From NCBI RefSeq assembly GCF_017874215.1, contig NZ_JAGGLB010000010.1, positions 186,001 to 250,000 of the forward strand: a stretch of DNA of 64,000 bases. Reading direction: 5' to 3'. The DNA is from Paenibacillus eucommiae. GTDB taxonomy: Bacteria; Bacillota; Bacilli; Paenibacillales; NBRC-103111. Shown piece after piece: positions 1 through 9,360 of the stretch. Position 1 is the stretch's first letter. Every line of letters starts with the position of its first letter. Made by a program: the position numbers and the translations under genes. The notes beneath the pieces are model-generated. The model did not search any database and was not told the origin of the DNA. It was given only the letters and a program-made list of their open reading frames with translations.

Positions 1-686
1 GCAACCGGTCCCTCTTCGAAACGAATCGAGCTGAACGAGTCCATTTCCACATCTGAGCCTTGCTGGGACAACTGCGACTTCACCTCAACCGGTGTTAGTC
101 CCGTAGTCCACAGCAGCACATCAATAATGTGACTCCCGGAATCCATTAGGAAGCCGCCGCCGGATAACGCTGGATTTTGCCGCCATGTACCTGCAGTTGC
201 CTGCTGCCACCCCTGATACAGCGACGCGGTGATCGAAGTTAGCTTCCCGATCTCGCCCCTGGCAATGGCTTCGCGAATATAAATAAACTCAGGTTGAAAA
301 TGGCGCTGGTACGATACCTGCATAACTTTACCGGATTGTTTCGCAATGGCAAGCAGCTGCCCAGCCTCCGCAGAGGAGCAAGTCATCGGCTTCTCAATCA
401 ACACATGCAGCCCTTTATTCAGTACATCCGACGCTTGTCGGTAATGAAGCGTATGCGGCGAACAAATCACAACTGCATCAAGTTCGGTCTCGTTAATCAT
501 TATCTGGTAGTCGGAGAAGCTTGCCACGTCCTGCAGGCCGAAGTTTGCCGTGAAGGTTTCCCTGCTTTGCGCGCTAGTATCAGCAATAGCCGTAATTGCC
601 ACTTCTTCATGAAGTTCCTGCAACTGACGGGCATGCAGACCCGCAACTCCCCCGGTTCCGATCAGACCTAATCGAATTTTACCCAT
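1..686 (-). CDS. Gfo/Idh/MocA-family NAD(P)-dependent sugar oxidoreductase (3' end cut by window)
   Basis: Translating the minus strand from the ATG at 686 gives MGKIRLGLIGTGGVAGLHAR, an N-terminal Rossmann fold with the GxGxxxxxH-type nucleotide-binding loop. The family EKP motif follows (LIEKPMTCSS, about residue 95), then a run typical of the substrate domain (SGGGFLMDSGSHIIDVLLW). The frame stays open to base 1, so the C-terminus lies outside the window. Family members oxidise or reduce sugars, inositols or sugar derivatives with NAD(P). It is the last visible gene of the sugar-uptake operon, 69 bp after the solute-binding protein, so it probably processes the imported sugar. The substrate cannot be read from the sequence. 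Confidence 0.9.
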   Translation of the reverse strand, partial: MGKIRLGLIGTGGVAGLHARQLQELHEEVAITAIADTSAQSRETFTANFGLQDVASFSDYQIMINETELDAVVICSPHTLHYRQASDVLNKGLHVLIEKPMTCSSAEAGQLLAIAKQSGKVMQVSYQRHFQPEFIYIREAIARGEIGKLTSITASLYQGWQQATAGTWRQNPALSGGGFLMDSGSHIIDVLLWTTGLTPVEVKSQLSQQGSDVEMDSFSSIRFEEGPV

Positions 687-755
687 TCTTTTGTTCTCCT
701 TTAGTTACATAGTTCCTTCAATGTGACATCAGCTCTCAAATCCTTTAAGTGACGC

Positions 756-2153
756 TTATTGGCCTGAAACCGCCTTCCTTAACTCCAGCGTCTTTTTATT
801 CCAGGCTTCGATTCTGGGCTTGAGCGAATTTAAATCGCCACCCGACAGTATAATATCGGCCACACTCAAAAATGGATTTTCCTGGAATACCGGAATGGTC
901 GGACCAGGACCGATACAGCACATATCCTTGGTCATTTTGACAGCTTCCGTATTTTTACCCTGCCACAAAGGTGACTCGTCGATATAGGCCTTCAACTCGT
1001 CGTCAATGACGAAAGCGTTGGAACCATGATCAATTTTCCATTTCTGCGCTTCAGCCTCGAATTGGAAGCTGATCCACTTCCACGCCTCTTCCTTATGCTT
1101 CGAGCTGGACAACAGACCAATTGGACCATAAATATGATGAGTAACCTGCGTTACTTTGCCTTTCGGGAACGGTAAGACATCGAATTTGAATTTTGCTTCT
1201 TTTTGCAGCGGTTCCAGAATAAAGTCCCCGCCGATCATGAACAATGTTTTGCCATTAATAAAGTTGCCGACAGAGCCGCCAAGCTCCTTCGTCTTATTGT
1301 TGCCCGGCAAGGAACCGTCTTTGGTCATAAACTCCTGTATCCATTTCACATCGTTCATCGCTTCCGGTTTATCCAGCACGCTCTGCGTCAGATCTTCATT
1401 CATATACCACAGATTAGGGGAGTTTCCGTTAGCAACCGACATCGCAGACAGGAAATATTGAGCGAAAATACCACTGTTCGTCAAGCCATATTCACCTGCC
1501 GCAGGGTCTGTGGCCGCTTTAGCAAGCTCGCGGAATTTATCGTAGGTCCAATCATTACCCGGCATTTCCAAGCCGTATTTAGCAAGCAGGTCCATGTTCA
1601 CCATGACCCACATCGGCACGTCTACGAACGGAATGGCATAACGCTGTCCTTGGGCATTATCGAATGATTCGAAGAATCCTTGCGGAAGCTTCTTACTTTT
1701 GAGCGATTCGTCTTTCTCAATGTAAGGCTTTAAATCTTCAAGCAAGCCTCCCTTTGTATATTGGCTTAAGTCGGTCAGCCAAGTCAGATCCGCTGGTGTT
1801 CCGGCAGCCTGCAGAGCGGCAATTTTCTCTATGATGCTCGTATCCAGGCCATTTGCCGGGTAGATCGGTTCAATGGTGATCCATGGGTATTTGGCGGTAA
1901 ATTTTTTGTACAGATCATCGTACGTATTGTTCCAAGTAACCAATTTTAACGTTACTGGCTCGTGCTTCTCCTCAGGCTTGACGGTCTCAGCAGCCTCTTT
2001 CTTCCCTCCTCCGTCACTAGGAGCCACCGCTATAGGCCCAGTGCTTCCCTCAGGTTCTTTCTCTGACGAGCACGCCGACAAAAACACCGATAACACAAGG
2101 ATTATGCCAACCACTAAAACAAAATACCGTTTTGCTGACCATTTTGCTGTCAT
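756..2153 (-). CDS. Extracellular sugar-binding lipoprotein of an ABC importer (SBP family 1)
   Basis: This 465-residue protein starts with a lipoprotein signal peptide whose lipobox is LSAC (about residues 25-28), followed by a polar linker (SSEKEPEGS). The rest has the family 1 solute-binding layout, including VTLKLVTWNN, an ADLTWLTDLSQ-type segment and a C-terminal WKWISFQFEAEAQKW. It should sit on the outer face of the membrane and deliver a sugar to the permeases encoded just upstream. A strong GGGAGGTATAAGGA ribosome-binding site fixes the ATG. It is the second solute-binding protein of the operon. The first (10335-13325) is far larger, so the two probably capture different ligands or ligand sizes. 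Confidence 0.9.
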   Translation of the reverse strand: MTAKWSAKRYFVLVVGIILVLSVFLSACSSEKEPEGSTGPIAVAPSDGGGKKEAAETVKPEEKHEPVTLKLVTWNNTYDDLYKKFTAKYPWITIEPIYPANGLDTSIIEKIAALQAAGTPADLTWLTDLSQYTKGGLLEDLKPYIEKDESLKSKKLPQGFFESFDNAQGQRYAIPFVDVPMWVMVNMDLLAKYGLEMPGNDWTYDKFRELAKAATDPAAGEYGLTNSGIFAQYFLSAMSVANGNSPNLWYMNEDLTQSVLDKPEAMNDVKWIQEFMTKDGSLPGNNKTKELGGSVGNFINGKTLFMIGGDFILEPLQKEAKFKFDVLPFPKGKVTQVTHHIYGPIGLLSSSKHKEEAWKWISFQFEAEAQKWKIDHGSNAFVIDDELKAYIDESPLWQGKNTEAVKMTKDMCCIGPGPTIPVFQENPFLSVADIILSGGDLNSLKPRIEAWNKKTLELRKAVSGQ

Positions 2154-2314
2154 TCCTTATACCTCCCTTAGTAGATGCGAATGAAAAAAACTCTCCATAG
2201 CTGCCTCTCTTAGTTGCGGCTGAGCGTACGTAGTCCATGATGCTTGATTCATGCATTGGTTCATGCTTGCTGCATGCTTGTCGTCTGCCAAACCACCTCC
2301 CTTCAAAACATCAC

Positions 2315-3295
2315 TTATTCCACAAGCCCGGATCTTTCTATACTTTCCACGAACCACCGCTGCAGAAACATGTAGATGACAAGGGGCGGAAACATAATCA
2401 GAAACGCCGCGGCCATTTTGGCGCCTTCGTTGATCGATTCGCTGCCGAATAAAGAGTAGTAAGAGGAAGGTGTGCCGGTCAGCACTTCATTCATCCGATT
2501 CAGGCTGATCGACAGCGGAATGTACTTGTTGGTCAGGAAAAAAGACGGCTCGTAATACATGTTCCAGTACCAAATGAACGAAAACAGAAAAACGACGAGA
2601 CAAGCAGAACGCGCAAGCGGAAGCATAATGGTGAAGAAAAGGCGGAACGTGGAGGCTCCGTCCAGCTTGGCCGCTTCCTCCAGCGTAACTGGCTGCGATT
2701 TGAAAAACTGGCGAAAGATCAAGATAAACAACGCGCTTCGCAGCCCTTGGCCGAACAATGCCGGAACGATGAACACAAACGGCGTATTCAACAATCCCAG
2801 CTTGCTGTAAATGGCATAGAGTGGGATGATGATGATTTGCGGCGGGATAAGGAAAGTGAGAATGACGCAGAACGTAACCAGGCCTCTGCCCGGAAAATAC
2901 AGCTTAGCCAGCGCATACCCTGAAAGCGAGCAAACCAGCACCTGAATGACCGAGCAAACTAGCGCAATCGTAAATGTGTTCGCCAGCGCTTCCGGATATT
3001 TCAAACCAACCCAGGCTTTCTCCAGATTTCCCCATTCGAGCTGACGCGGGAACCACTTGACAGTCGGGTCGAGCAAATCATGCACATCTTTGAACATAGT
3101 GCTGACAACGTACAGTAACGGCTGCAAGTACAGGTAAGCCAGGATGGAAAGCAAATAAAAAATGACCACCTTGGCTATCCACCCATCGTTGACATGCCTG
3201 CCAAGCGCCAGCATCTTCACTCTCTGCATCCTTCTGCTCCATATGAACCGGCTTACGGTTTGCGTCGCATGCTGGTAGCTTTTGATCATGTTCAC
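2315..3295 (-). CDS. Carbohydrate ABC transporter permease, MalG type
   Basis: The protein has about six membrane segments and the EAA loop EAAKLDGASTFRLFFTIMLP that docks to the ATPase, as in MalG/MsmG permeases. The GTG at 3295 is chosen because it overlaps the TGA of the preceding permease in a GTGA arrangement and sits 5-6 bases after GGGGGGAAG. An ATG two codons later (3289) is the alternative, and the longer open frame to 3337 lacks support. It pairs with the MalF-type permease at 3292-4191 and the lipoprotein at 756-2153. No ATPase is encoded next to it, so it presumably shares the operon ATPase at 13322-14458. Confidence 0.9.
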   Translation of the reverse strand: MNMIKSYQHATQTVSRFIWSRRMQRVKMLALGRHVNDGWIAKVVIFYLLSILAYLYLQPLLYVVSTMFKDVHDLLDPTVKWFPRQLEWGNLEKAWVGLKYPEALANTFTIALVCSVIQVLVCSLSGYALAKLYFPGRGLVTFCVILTFLIPPQIIIIPLYAIYSKLGLLNTPFVFIVPALFGQGLRSALFILIFRQFFKSQPVTLEEAAKLDGASTFRLFFTIMLPLARSACLVVFLFSFIWYWNMYYEPSFFLTNKYIPLSISLNRMNEVLTGTPSSYYSLFGSESINEGAKMAAAFLIMFPPLVIYMFLQRWFVESIERSGLVE

Positions 3296-4191
3296 GCTCT
3301 TCCCCCCTTTCGTTTCGCGCTTCTTCCGAACATCCACGAGACGACCGCCAGCAGGACGAAGATGATCGCAAAATAAATCCAGGCCAGCGCACTCGCATAC
3401 CCATAACCAGTAGCAGGATTAAACATGTTTTTGCGCACGAGCTCCAGCACCGGATTTAACGGGAATGTAAACAAATCGACAATCGTGTAAAGCAGGTTCA
3501 AGCTGATAAAAGGCACGATGCCGGGCAGCGTAATTTTCCAGAAGCTATCCCATGGAGATGCGCCATCAATCCGGACCGCTTCATAAACTGATTTCGAAAT
3601 CGTCTGGAAGCCCGCGATAAAAATAAGAATTTGCACTCCGGAATACCATAAAATGATAACTGTTCGCTTAAGTACCTCCACAACGGGACCGACGAACTGC
3701 CCGCCGACATTGTTCTGAACTAACGAGTCGATATTGTATTGCTCCATGAACGGAATTTCCCCGGCACCTTGCGCGAATAGCTCGGTTAGCACCTGTCCGG
3801 TGGCGAAAATAACCGGAAGAAAAAAGATTGCCCGATACACAAAACGTCCAGGGAATTTCTGATTGAGCAGCAGCGAAACGAGCAGCGCGAAAATGACAAT
3901 AATCGGAATGATCAATAGCATTTGCTGCATGTATAAAATAAGCTGGACGGGAAATTCGTTATCGACGATGAATGCATCCTTGAAATTTTGCATACCTGCC
4001 CATGTATATATGAATCCTTTTGCCGTCAGCGTCACCTTGTTAAAGCTTAGAAACAGTGACCATACAATCGGAAACGCAATGAGTGCAAGAAAGCCGATCA
4101 GCCAGGGAAGCATGAACAAATAGCCAACCCCGTACTGCTTCCATTTGTAATGGAAGTAGCCTTTGTTGCGTTGAGGCAGCGGCAGCTTCAT
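3292..4191 (-). CDS. Carbohydrate ABC transporter permease, MalF type
   Basis: This 299-residue inner-membrane permease has six predicted membrane helices. Its EAA loop (YEAVRIDGASPWDSFWKITL) is near residues 205-225, matching MalF/MsmF/UgpA-type subunits. The start is the ATG at 4191, preceded by GGGAGGAGGAG and overlapping the TGA of the DUF5696 gene (ATGA), which implies translational coupling. It forms the heterodimeric channel with the MalG-type permease downstream. An insertion-like periplasmic segment (FAQGAGEIPFMEQYNIDSL) lies between helices 3 and 4. Confidence 0.9.
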   Translation of the reverse strand: MKLPLPQRNKGYFHYKWKQYGVGYLFMLPWLIGFLALIAFPIVWSLFLSFNKVTLTAKGFIYTWAGMQNFKDAFIVDNEFPVQLILYMQQMLLIIPIIVIFALLVSLLLNQKFPGRFVYRAIFFLPVIFATGQVLTELFAQGAGEIPFMEQYNIDSLVQNNVGGQFVGPVVEVLKRTVIILWYSGVQILIFIAGFQTISKSVYEAVRIDGASPWDSFWKITLPGIVPFISLNLLYTIVDLFTFPLNPVLELVRKNMFNPATGYGYASALAWIYFAIIFVLLAVVSWMFGRSAKRKGGRA

Positions 4192-6422
4192 TCGGCTCCT
4201 CCTCCCGTCACCGCAAAGGTTTTCTTCCCATAATCAACGATGACCTGTGTACCGCCTTCATACGTCGTCACGTATATGCCGTCCGATTTCTTCTCATGGT
4301 TGACGATCCTCCGGTTATACAGCAGCGACAGCTTGTCGAAATCCCGGTATTCCTGCACAATCCGTTCCTTCCAAAGCGCGAACTCGCTGCTGTACAGGTA
4401 TTCGGACGGTGTATTTTTCAGCACCTGTGATGATTCGTAAGTGACATAGAAGGAAGGCACAGCGCCATATTCGATGGCTTTGAGAAATTCCGCCGTATAA
4501 TCATTACGGAAATTAGCCGGCGTTGAAGCATACGGGACGAAGCCATGCAGCACTATGGGATAGAAGGGCACAGTCTCGTCAATCATAAAATCGTAGCTCG
4601 AATCCAGCGTAAAATGGCTGATATAGCCGGCTTCACCAAGCAAATAATCATTCCCTTGGTAAATCCCCGTTTCCCCAAGCTCTTCCCGCGTATAGGCAAG
4701 CAGCTGCCGGTAAACATCTGCTGCCTGTTTCCGCTCTGTAGGTTTCGGCTCATAATCGCGGAAAATCAATTCGCCGAGCCAATTGTAATGAATACCGTCG
4801 ACGCCGATGTCCTTCAGCCGGGCAATCGTCTGCACCGCATAACCTGCTGTAAGCTCCGGTTTTAGAATAAACTCGTTATTCTGGTCCATAAATACCGTAC
4901 CGTCAATACCCCGAATCCCGTTAGATTTGGCGGAAAGCGAGGAGCGTTCGTCCACATAGACGAAATTATCCTCAAACATGACTTGCAGATTCATCTCATG
5001 CATGGCATCGACGAATGACTTGGCTGCCGCTTGCCCGCCCAGTTTGCTTTCGATCGGAAAGCGCTTTGTCGCATCGAAATCCCCGCCATTCTGCCAGCCG
5101 TAATAAATGATCCGCATGCTCTCGACCCCACTGTCCTTCAGCTGCTTCACCATCTCCGTCGCTTGGGCAAAGGTCGTCGCTGCGACATATCTTGAGCTGT
5201 TGAACGCCTCCTGGGCATTGCCTCCGATCACGCTTAACTGCAGCGGAATGTGGGCTGTCGTCTGGAGCTGCTGCGGCAGCCGTTTGGAATCCGCCAAGTA
5301 CTGCCGGTAAGTTTGGGCCATCCCGACATAATTCGCCTGATCACCATTCAGAAAGCGGTATTCGATCGAACGGTCGAGCGGTACCCGGTCTTTTTCAACT
5401 GTTTTGACTGGTGTTGTCAAGCGGCTCATCTTGTGCAAATATTCCTCGCGGTATTGGAATTTGGCATCCACACTGTATAGTGTTGATTTCAGACCGGGCG
5501 GCAGCGCCTGTATATTCGCCGCATATTCGCCTTCCTTGACGATCGCAACGTACGCCTCATCCTGGCGTTTAACACCGAATACCGGATAAGCGATCGTTTC
5601 TCGTTTCGTTTGGCGGGCAGCTCCTTTCAAGCTGGGCTGGACGTTGGACACCTCACTGCCGTAGATTGGATGCATGTATCCTTGCCCCGTAACCGAACGG
5701 TCTGCATCGAAACGAATTAATCCTCCGGGGCCGTCAGGGACGAACAAGTACCCGTCCTCCCCCGCTTGCGCGGCTCCGAAGTAAGGCAGCACTTCCAGGG
5801 AGAATAAGGCATACTCGCCTTTTTCTTCGATCCCCTTGGTTGGCACATGAACTTCCAGCCCATACCCGGTCAATTCATATTGAAGCGAAAAGCCGATCCC
5901 CGTATCCTCGAAAAAGTAAGTGACCTGCAGCCCCTTGTCATTGTCATATTTGACGAATGATTTCTTCAGCTTTATATCCGCCGCGTTCGTAATGCCCCGC
6001 CTTGCCTTGTCATCGCCGGATGCCTGGAAATATTCCAGGATAAATGGCGATTGCAAATTGGACAATAGCAAGCCTTTCACCGTCTCGGCTTGCAGCTGCT
6101 GCTTTGGCGGATTGCTCCGCCATTCATACCCCGTGCGTTTGATGCTCACGATCGTTTGCGTCGTTAAAGGATCGATGCGGAGCACAAAATTGCTGTTTTC
6201 GAGCGCGGTCACGAACCCTTCCGCATCTGTGCTTCCCGGGTTCCACGGCTCTCCTTCATACACAGGCATGTTAGGCGCCTGCTCCATCGTCATATTCATC
6301 TGCTTCAAAGAAGGCATGCCGCTGCCGCTCGCCGCACGATAAACGAACAAGCAGCAGGCAGCAGCGGCTAAGAGGAGAATCAGTACGATCCCCTGCTTTC
6401 GCTTCAGGCGGATGCTAAACAT
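4188..6422 (-). CDS. DUF5696-family exported protein, glycosidase-like fold
   Basis: The protein has one N-terminal membrane segment (GIVLILLLAAAACCLFVYRA) and a large extracytoplasmic part. The first half looks like a beta-sandwich. The second half has alternating strands and helices such as GVESMRIIYYGWQNGGDF and IGVDGIHYNWLGELI, resembling a TIM-barrel glycoside hydrolase. From memory it matches the DUF5696 family of Paenibacillus sugar-transport operons. The ATG at 6422 follows GGGAGGTGGCGCAAT and overlaps the previous gene by 8 nt. A longer open frame to 6467 has no ribosome-binding site. Position inside a sugar ABC operon suggests surface glycan recognition or cleavage, but catalytic residues are not established and the activity is unknown. 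Confidence 0.75.
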   Translation of the reverse strand: MFSIRLKRKQGIVLILLLAAAACCLFVYRAASGSGMPSLKQMNMTMEQAPNMPVYEGEPWNPGSTDAEGFVTALENSNFVLRIDPLTTQTIVSIKRTGYEWRSNPPKQQLQAETVKGLLLSNLQSPFILEYFQASGDDKARRGITNAADIKLKKSFVKYDNDKGLQVTYFFEDTGIGFSLQYELTGYGLEVHVPTKGIEEKGEYALFSLEVLPYFGAAQAGEDGYLFVPDGPGGLIRFDADRSVTGQGYMHPIYGSEVSNVQPSLKGAARQTKRETIAYPVFGVKRQDEAYVAIVKEGEYAANIQALPPGLKSTLYSVDAKFQYREEYLHKMSRLTTPVKTVEKDRVPLDRSIEYRFLNGDQANYVGMAQTYRQYLADSKRLPQQLQTTAHIPLQLSVIGGNAQEAFNSSRYVAATTFAQATEMVKQLKDSGVESMRIIYYGWQNGGDFDATKRFPIESKLGGQAAAKSFVDAMHEMNLQVMFEDNFVYVDERSSLSAKSNGIRGIDGTVFMDQNNEFILKPELTAGYAVQTIARLKDIGVDGIHYNWLGELIFRDYEPKPTERKQAADVYRQLLAYTREELGETGIYQGNDYLLGEAGYISHFTLDSSYDFMIDETVPFYPIVLHGFVPYASTPANFRNDYTAEFLKAIEYGAVPSFYVTYESSQVLKNTPSEYLYSSEFALWKERIVQEYRDFDKLSLLYNRRIVNHEKKSDGIYVTTYEGGTQVIVDYGKKTFAVTGGGAE

Positions 6423-8454
6423 ATTGCGCCACCTCCCGCTGCAGTTGGTACAGAAAATCGTATACATTGTAGGTCAGCCCGGAGGCGACAAACAGGAAAA
6501 ACCAGATAATAAGAACGGTAAATACCGTTATGAGCGAATTTTTTAACGTTTCGACAAACTCGAAATTATGGATGACCTGCGTCATAACAAAGAACAGCAC
6601 GCAAAGCCAGATCACCATGATTTGCTCCAGCGAAGTGACGAGCACTTGCTCCTCCAGCACAACAACATTGGATAAGATCAATATCGGAATTGAGAAAAAT
6701 AAATACGGGACCAGCGCATAAACGCTTGCCTGAAGCACCTCGTGAAAACGTCCTTCGCCATTTTTGACGCTGCAGACGAGGTAGTTGGCTATAACCCAAG
6801 TAACCCAGGGTGCAGTGAAAAAGGCAAGCTCCGAGAAGACATTGATCATGCTGATATCCACCGGGTTGAAGATAAATCCCGTCCCATACGTGCGCATGAT
6901 TTTCACAAGTACAGCAAACAGCAGGATGAACAGCATGACGACGAATGAAACCTTCCGCTCCTTCATTTTGTAAAAGCCGTTATACGGATGAATGAGGACG
7001 CTGCCCATATCTTTTAACTCCTTGGTGTACCTGACAAGCTTCGGCGGCCACTGCCGCTTTGCTGCATAGCGGGAAAATCTGTTTAACGTGTACCTCACTG
7101 CTAAAATGAAGATCACCAAAGCAGCCAACAATGCGATCAAATACCGCTGCAGCCATTGCAGCCGGACTTCCCAGAATGCCTGCGAATAACCGTCCACATC
7201 ATAGGCCTCTTTGAAATGGTCCATCGCCTGGGCGTACTTGCTCTCCGCCAAATCCACTTTGCCTAATCCTTGAAAGATGGAGCTCAGCATGCCGTTTTGC
7301 ATCCGTACCTTCTCCCAATAGGGCTTGCTTTCCTCGTACCTGCCCTGCATATACAGTTTGGTGCCTGTCAGCACATCTTGACCGAACCCGGTACGGACGA
7401 ATATCAGTACCTGCTTCGTTTTGCTGTCAGTTACCCAAATGTCATGCCGGGAGCTCAGGGCAATGCCAGTCGGATAGCCGAATATCCCTTTTTGCTGAGT
7501 CCCCGCATCAATACCCCCGAATGCAAACAAGGCGCTGCCGTAAGGATCGTAAATGGTAACCGTACCGGAATCGAAATCAATTCCGTATAGGAAGCCATCC
7601 CGATCGACCGCAAGATCAATTATTTTCACCGAGTGCCAGGTATGACGGTTATGGAAAGCGTCAACTCCCCCTGCATTCAGCTTTTTGATGCCGCTCTTGG
7701 CCATCGGAGTTGCCGTGTACAAAAATCCGAACGCATCCATCGCTGCATTCACAATCGGTTGCGGCAGGTTGGCCTCTTCCTTCTCAAGCTGTTCCTTATT
7801 AAGCACTAGACGCTTAACCCAGTTCGTATACGATTGCTCCGCCTTGTTCGCGCCAAAATAACCCGTATACCGGCCTTCGCCGTCCATTCGAAACAATCCC
7901 CTGTTATCCCCGCTGAGCACGATATACATAACCCCGCGCTTATCGACGACAAGCTTGGACGGAACAAAATAATCTTCTTCGGTAAGATACGAGGAATCGG
8001 GCTTCATATACGCCCGCAGAAACTTCCCCTCATCCGAAAATAAAGCAATCCGCCTATTGCCGGAATCGGCCACATAAATCGTACCGTCACCTGTCACAAA
8101 AACTCCCTCAGGCGCATTCAACGCACCTTGACCTTCGGTATCCCCGACGGTGAGGAGCTTATTGCCGTCCCGATTCATCACGACAATCTGATTGGCCGCC
8201 CGATCCACGACATAAGCAAGGTCCCGATCGTCGATGTACAGATCCACCGGCTCCATGAACGACAGCTGGATGACCTGATCAGGGACATATACAGCCTGAC
8301 TTTGGCGCCATGTATCCGAGTTGCTGTCCATATAATAGGAGTCGTAAGGCAAGCCCGCATGGACGGGAAGCGGAAGAAGCGCAAGCAAGCAGCAGACCAC
8401 AAGCACGATCATCGGGATTCGTATGTTCATTCTTAAGTTATCCTTTATTTTCAT
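6415..8454 (-). CDS. Membrane protein with NHL beta-propeller ectodomain and Yip1-type membrane domain
   Basis: The 679-residue protein has a signal peptide (about 1-33) and NHL-repeat strands up to about residue 350, for example GVFVTGDGTIYVADSGNRR and GYPTGIALSSRHDIWVTDSK. A short TPR-like stretch follows (about 365-420; YEESKPYWEKVRMQNG), then a membrane anchor near 430 and a multi-helix Yip1-like domain to the C-terminus. Similar proteins sit beside DUF5696 and sugar ABC genes in Paenibacillus (from memory). It starts 3 nt after the preceding permease stop. It might sense or scaffold a cell-wall or polysaccharide ligand next to the importer; no enzymatic motif is visible. Confidence 0.75.
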   Translation of the reverse strand: MKIKDNLRMNIRIPMIVLVVCCLLALLPLPVHAGLPYDSYYMDSNSDTWRQSQAVYVPDQVIQLSFMEPVDLYIDDRDLAYVVDRAANQIVVMNRDGNKLLTVGDTEGQGALNAPEGVFVTGDGTIYVADSGNRRIALFSDEGKFLRAYMKPDSSYLTEEDYFVPSKLVVDKRGVMYIVLSGDNRGLFRMDGEGRYTGYFGANKAEQSYTNWVKRLVLNKEQLEKEEANLPQPIVNAAMDAFGFLYTATPMAKSGIKKLNAGGVDAFHNRHTWHSVKIIDLAVDRDGFLYGIDFDSGTVTIYDPYGSALFAFGGIDAGTQQKGIFGYPTGIALSSRHDIWVTDSKTKQVLIFVRTGFGQDVLTGTKLYMQGRYEESKPYWEKVRMQNGMLSSIFQGLGKVDLAESKYAQAMDHFKEAYDVDGYSQAFWEVRLQWLQRYLIALLAALVIFILAVRYTLNRFSRYAAKRQWPPKLVRYTKELKDMGSVLIHPYNGFYKMKERKVSFVVMLFILLFAVLVKIMRTYGTGFIFNPVDISMINVFSELAFFTAPWVTWVIANYLVCSVKNGEGRFHEVLQASVYALVPYLFFSIPILILSNVVVLEEQVLVTSLEQIMVIWLCVLFFVMTQVIHNFEFVETLKNSLITVFTVLIIWFFLFVASGLTYNVYDFLYQLQREVAQYV

Positions 8455-8457
8455 GGG

Positions 8458-9357
8458 CTATTTCACCCCGGAATGAAGCATCGTGGACAATACCCTCTTC
8501 TGAAACAAAAGAAATATGATCAGATTGGGTAAAAAGATCAAAAGGCCGGCAGCTGCCGCCATCGTTTGTCCAGCTACGCTGTTGTGCAGTCCGCCCGCCA
8601 AACTGTTGACGTAAAACGCCAAGGTACGCAGAGTTTCATCCTGTACGTACAATGAGGATGTTTCGGTATCCCCCCAAACACCTTGAAATGTAAAAATCGA
8701 AATAGTTGCAATAGCTGGAGTCGATAAGGGAACGATCAGCCTGGCAAAAATGCCAAATTCCGATGCCCCGTCCAGCTTGGCAGCTTCCACCAGCTCGTTA
8801 GGAATTTGTGAAATAAACCCGATTAGCAAAAATACGGCAACCGGCGATGCTAAATGAGGCACGATATGAGCCCAATATGTATTTGTGATTCCGATGCCGC
8901 TAACGATTAAAAATCGCGGAATTTGTACGGTTTCCGGCGCAAACATAAGGGACACCATAATCATGGCCATCGTCAGCGCCTTAAAATGAAAGCTGCGTTT
9001 GGCCAGTACATAAGCAGCCAGCGTGCTAACGATAATAACTGAAGCCAACGTAATGGAGGCAACAATAACCGTGTTGAACAAATACCTGGTGAACGGTACA
9101 ACATCGCTGTTCGCATGCAGAAACAACAATTCGAAGCTGCGCATCGTCGGATGCTTGACCAAGAAGGTCGGCGGGAACAAAAACAGTTCGTTCATCGGCT
9201 TGAATGCCTGGCTAATAATAAACACGATGGGCAGCAGCATGAACAGCGCTAGCGCGGTTAATCCTGCGGCGAGTAAGATATCAAAGGGCTGAATGCGGCG
9301 AAGCCGCTTCCTTATTTGTCTTGTTTGCCTCATTGGCACGATTGGCATGATGGGCAC
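8458..9357 (-). CDS. Carbohydrate ABC transporter permease, MalG type (second set)
   Basis: This six-helix permease carries the EAA loop EAAKLDGASEFGIFARLIVP at about residues 188-207. The start used is the GTG at 9357, which overlaps nothing and follows GGGAGATG by about 11 bases. The ATG at 9348 is a plausible alternative because the N-terminus is a low-information MPIMPIVPM repeat. It partners the permease at 9361-10338, which ends 3 nt upstream. Together with the CBM-containing binding protein it forms the first of two importers in this operon. Confidence 0.9.
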   Translation of the reverse strand: MPIMPIVPMRQTRQIRKRLRRIQPFDILLAAGLTALALFMLLPIVFIISQAFKPMNELFLFPPTFLVKHPTMRSFELLFLHANSDVVPFTRYLFNTVIVASITLASVIIVSTLAAYVLAKRSFHFKALTMAMIMVSLMFAPETVQIPRFLIVSGIGITNTYWAHIVPHLASPVAVFLLIGFISQIPNELVEAAKLDGASEFGIFARLIVPLSTPAIATISIFTFQGVWGDTETSSLYVQDETLRTLAFYVNSLAGGLHNSVAGQTMAAAAGLLIFLPNLIIFLLFQKRVLSTMLHSGVK

Positions 9358-9360
9358 GAT

